Origin: Sorangium cellulosum So0157-2
Lineage (GTDB): Bacteria; Myxococcota_A; Polyangia; Polyangiales; Polyangiaceae
Direction: 5' to 3'
Assembly: GCF_000418325.1 (NCBI RefSeq)
Contig: NC_021658.1
Coordinates: forward strand, 9,562,001-9,626,000
DNA length: 64,000 nt
The position numbers and the translations under genes were made by a program. Position 1 is the first letter of the stretch. Every line of letters starts with the position of its first letter. Below the pieces are notes generated by a model, which saw only the letters and a list, made by a program, of their open reading frames with translations, made no database searches and was not told where the DNA came from. Positions 62,298 through 64,000 of the stretch are shown one piece after another.

Positions 62298-63977
62298 ATG
62301 AAACGCGAACCTCGTACGATCCGATCCGCCGTGTCCTGCGCCGGCCTGTTCGCCGTCGTGGCGGGCGGCTGCAACGCGATCATCGGGCTCGAGGTCGGCG
62401 AGCTCGACCGGTCGCAGGCCGGCGCCGGCGCGGCCCCGGGGGCGACCTCCTCCGCGGCGAGCTCGGGCACGGGCGGCTCGGGCACGGGCGGCATGGGCGA
62501 GGGCGGCATGGGCGCGGGCGGCATGGGCGCGGGCGGCTCCGGAGCGGGCGGCTCCGGAGCGGGCGGCGGGGGCTCGGGCGCGGGAGGAGAGGGCGGCGGG
62601 GGCAGCGGCGGCGGGGTCCCGATGTGCAGCGAGGCCCCGGGCGAGATCCTCCAGCCGTCGGCCGCGTGGGGCGCGACGCTCGGCTTCGACGTTGGCGACC
62701 TCACCGCCTCTGGCAACGCGCTGACGGCCGTCGCCACGGATGTCCTCGAGGATTCGCGCTATCAATTCACCGTCGCGAAGTGGAGCGCCGCCGGGGCGCG
62801 CGACGGCCGGTACGGGCTCTCGGTGAATGACATCTGGGGCTTGCACCTGGCCGCCGGCAAAGACGTCACCTATGTCGCCGGGGAGTCCGAGGGGGCCGCC
62901 AACCTGCCCACGGGGTCGCTCAGCGCCTGCCGCATCGGCCCCGGCCTGCTCGACACCACCTTCACGACGAGCTTCGTGGCAGCGCTCGGCCCAGAGGGCA
63001 AATGCGGGTGGGTGTGGAGCGTCGACGCCGAGCACGGCACCACCGCGCGCGGCCTCGCGGCGACCCCCGAGGCGCTCGTCGCCGCCGTCGACGTGACGGA
63101 CGCCGGCAGGAGCTTCGGGCCGTGCGCGCTCCGGGAGATCCCGGAGGAGTCGGCGCTGCTCGCCGCGCTCCACCCGCAGGACGGCGCGTGCCGGTGGCAG
63201 CACCGCCTCGGGCCGCGAGCGGCCGTGACGGTCAAGGCGATCGCCGCCACCTCGAGGTCAGCGTCGAGGTTCGTGACCGTCGTGGGAGACTACGACTCGC
63301 TCAGCGGAGAGGTCTCGTTCGGCGGGGAGATCCCCTTCGCCTCGGAGCGCCGCGACGTCTTCATCGCGCGCTACGTGACCACCGACGGCGCCCTGCAGGA
63401 CGTGAAGACGCTGAACGTCGGGGGAGATCAGCAGGTGGCGCAGCACGGGGCCGCGCTGCTCCCGGGCGGCGACGTCGTGATCGCCGGGACGTACCGCGGG
63501 CGCGTCCGCTTCGAAGAGCGCTGCCCGCCGCTGCCCGACGCGGGGGAGACCGAGAACCTCTTCATCGCGCGCGTCTCCGACGACGGCGTCGTGTGGAGCC
63601 GCGGGTTCGGCGACGCGACGGAGAGCCAGATCGCGGCCGGCGTGGCGGTGGACGAGGCGGGCTCGATCTACGTCACGGGCGAGTTCACGGGCGCGCTCCC
63701 GCTGGGGGGCGCCGGGGCGCTCACCACCTCCCGGAAGCGGGCGGGATTCCTGCTGAGGCTGGATGCCCGCGGCAATCTCGTCTCGGCCGCCCAGCTCGAG
63801 GGAGACGGCACCGTCGCGCTGCGGGTCGTCGCCGCGGACGGCGGCTCCGGCGATCCCGTCTACGTCGCGGGCGCCGTGACCGGCACCCTCGAGCTCCCCG
63901 GGCTCGACGAGCCGCTCGGCAGCGACAGCGATCCGGAGTCTCAGGGGTTCATCGCGAGGCTCTCGGGCATGCGCTGA
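62298..63977 (+). CDS. propeller-type repeat lipoprotein, paralogue
   Basis: 559 residues. Lipobox VAGGCNAIIGLEVGELD, Gly-rich linker with GGMGAGG units, and the same propeller body as the 59787 protein (AQHGAALLPGGDVVIAGTYRG; FIARVSDDGVVWSRGFGDA; FIARLSGM at the end). The pair arose by duplication around the MopE-like gene. Ends 23 bp before the window edge. Confidence 0.85.
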   Translation: MKREPRTIRSAVSCAGLFAVVAGGCNAIIGLEVGELDRSQAGAGAAPGATSSAASSGTGGSGTGGMGEGGMGAGGMGAGGSGAGGSGAGGGGSGAGGEGGGGSGGGVPMCSEAPGEILQPSAAWGATLGFDVGDLTASGNALTAVATDVLEDSRYQFTVAKWSAAGARDGRYGLSVNDIWGLHLAAGKDVTYVAGESEGAANLPTGSLSACRIGPGLLDTTFTTSFVAALGPEGKCGWVWSVDAEHGTTARGLAATPEALVAAVDVTDAGRSFGPCALREIPEESALLAALHPQDGACRWQHRLGPRAAVTVKAIAATSRSASRFVTVVGDYDSLSGEVSFGGEIPFASERRDVFIARYVTTDGALQDVKTLNVGGDQQVAQHGAALLPGGDVVIAGTYRGRVRFEERCPPLPDAGETENLFIARVSDDGVVWSRGFGDATESQIAAGVAVDEAGSIYVTGEFTGALPLGGAGALTTSRKRAGFLLRLDARGNLVSAAQLEGDGTVALRVVAADGGSGDPVYVAGAVTGTLELPGLDEPLGSDSDPESQGFIARLSGMR

Positions 63978-64000
63978 GCTGCGATTGCATGCCCGGAACG

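Overview
The window is very GC-rich DNA that fits a large-genome myxobacterium of the Sorangium cellulosum type. Evidence: several Hanks-type Ser/Thr kinases, many lipoproteins with Gly/Ser/Thr-rich linkers and lipoboxes such as GCNAIIGL, Cys-rich DDGN repeats, MopE-like metal-binding motifs, and dense antisense ORF shadows. The assignment comes from sequence character only; there is no rRNA to confirm it.

Layout. 0-5 kb: the 3' part of a kinase, a TPR-like membrane protein carrying seven identical 45-bp repeats, and a repeat lipoprotein. 5-7 kb: two minus-strand envelope proteins. 7.7-13 kb: a complete urea ABC transporter operon, urtABCDE, with a perfect 198-bp tandem duplication across the urtC/urtD junction. 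13-23 kb: single genes (Rpn/DUF4351-like protein, FGE-like lipoprotein, ornithine cyclodeaminase-family enzyme, Cys-rich and propeller lipoproteins, a RaiA/HPF-cold-shock fusion, a kinase with a large insert).

23.4-27.6 kb is the most unusual region. Thirteen tRNA or tRNA-like genes, all on the minus strand, surround a TROVE (Ro60/Rsr) gene and end at an HNH endonuclease gene. Eleven look like ordinary tRNAs. One is interrupted in its anticodon loop by a 43-nt hairpin. A second 43-nt copy lies in a spacer, with a compensatory base-pair change. One tRNA-like RNA directly after the TROVE gene has an enlarged arm in place of the anticodon arm. Several other long hairpins lie between the tRNAs. 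Ro60 proteins bind Y RNAs, and bacterial YrlA RNAs mimic tRNA, so this may be one RNA-binding or RNA-quality-control unit. That link is inference.

28-45 kb: a small ORF with its own terminator, protoporphyrinogen oxidase, a STAS-like protein, a winged-helix membrane protein, an exopolyphosphatase, a vWA lipoprotein, a phytanoyl-CoA dioxygenase-like enzyme, an ABC-F ATPase, an AraC regulator beside a dipeptidase-like lipoprotein, and a ParE-type toxin-antitoxin pair. 45-57 kb: envelope proteins, a DUF4267/AraC divergent pair, a CE15 glucuronoyl esterase, small lipoproteins, a frameshifted gene, repeat-rich spacers and an FmdE-like His-rich lipoprotein. 57-64 kb repeats the plan of the left end: kinase, TPR-like membrane protein, then three lipoproteins (two FG/propeller-type paralogues around a MopE-like one).
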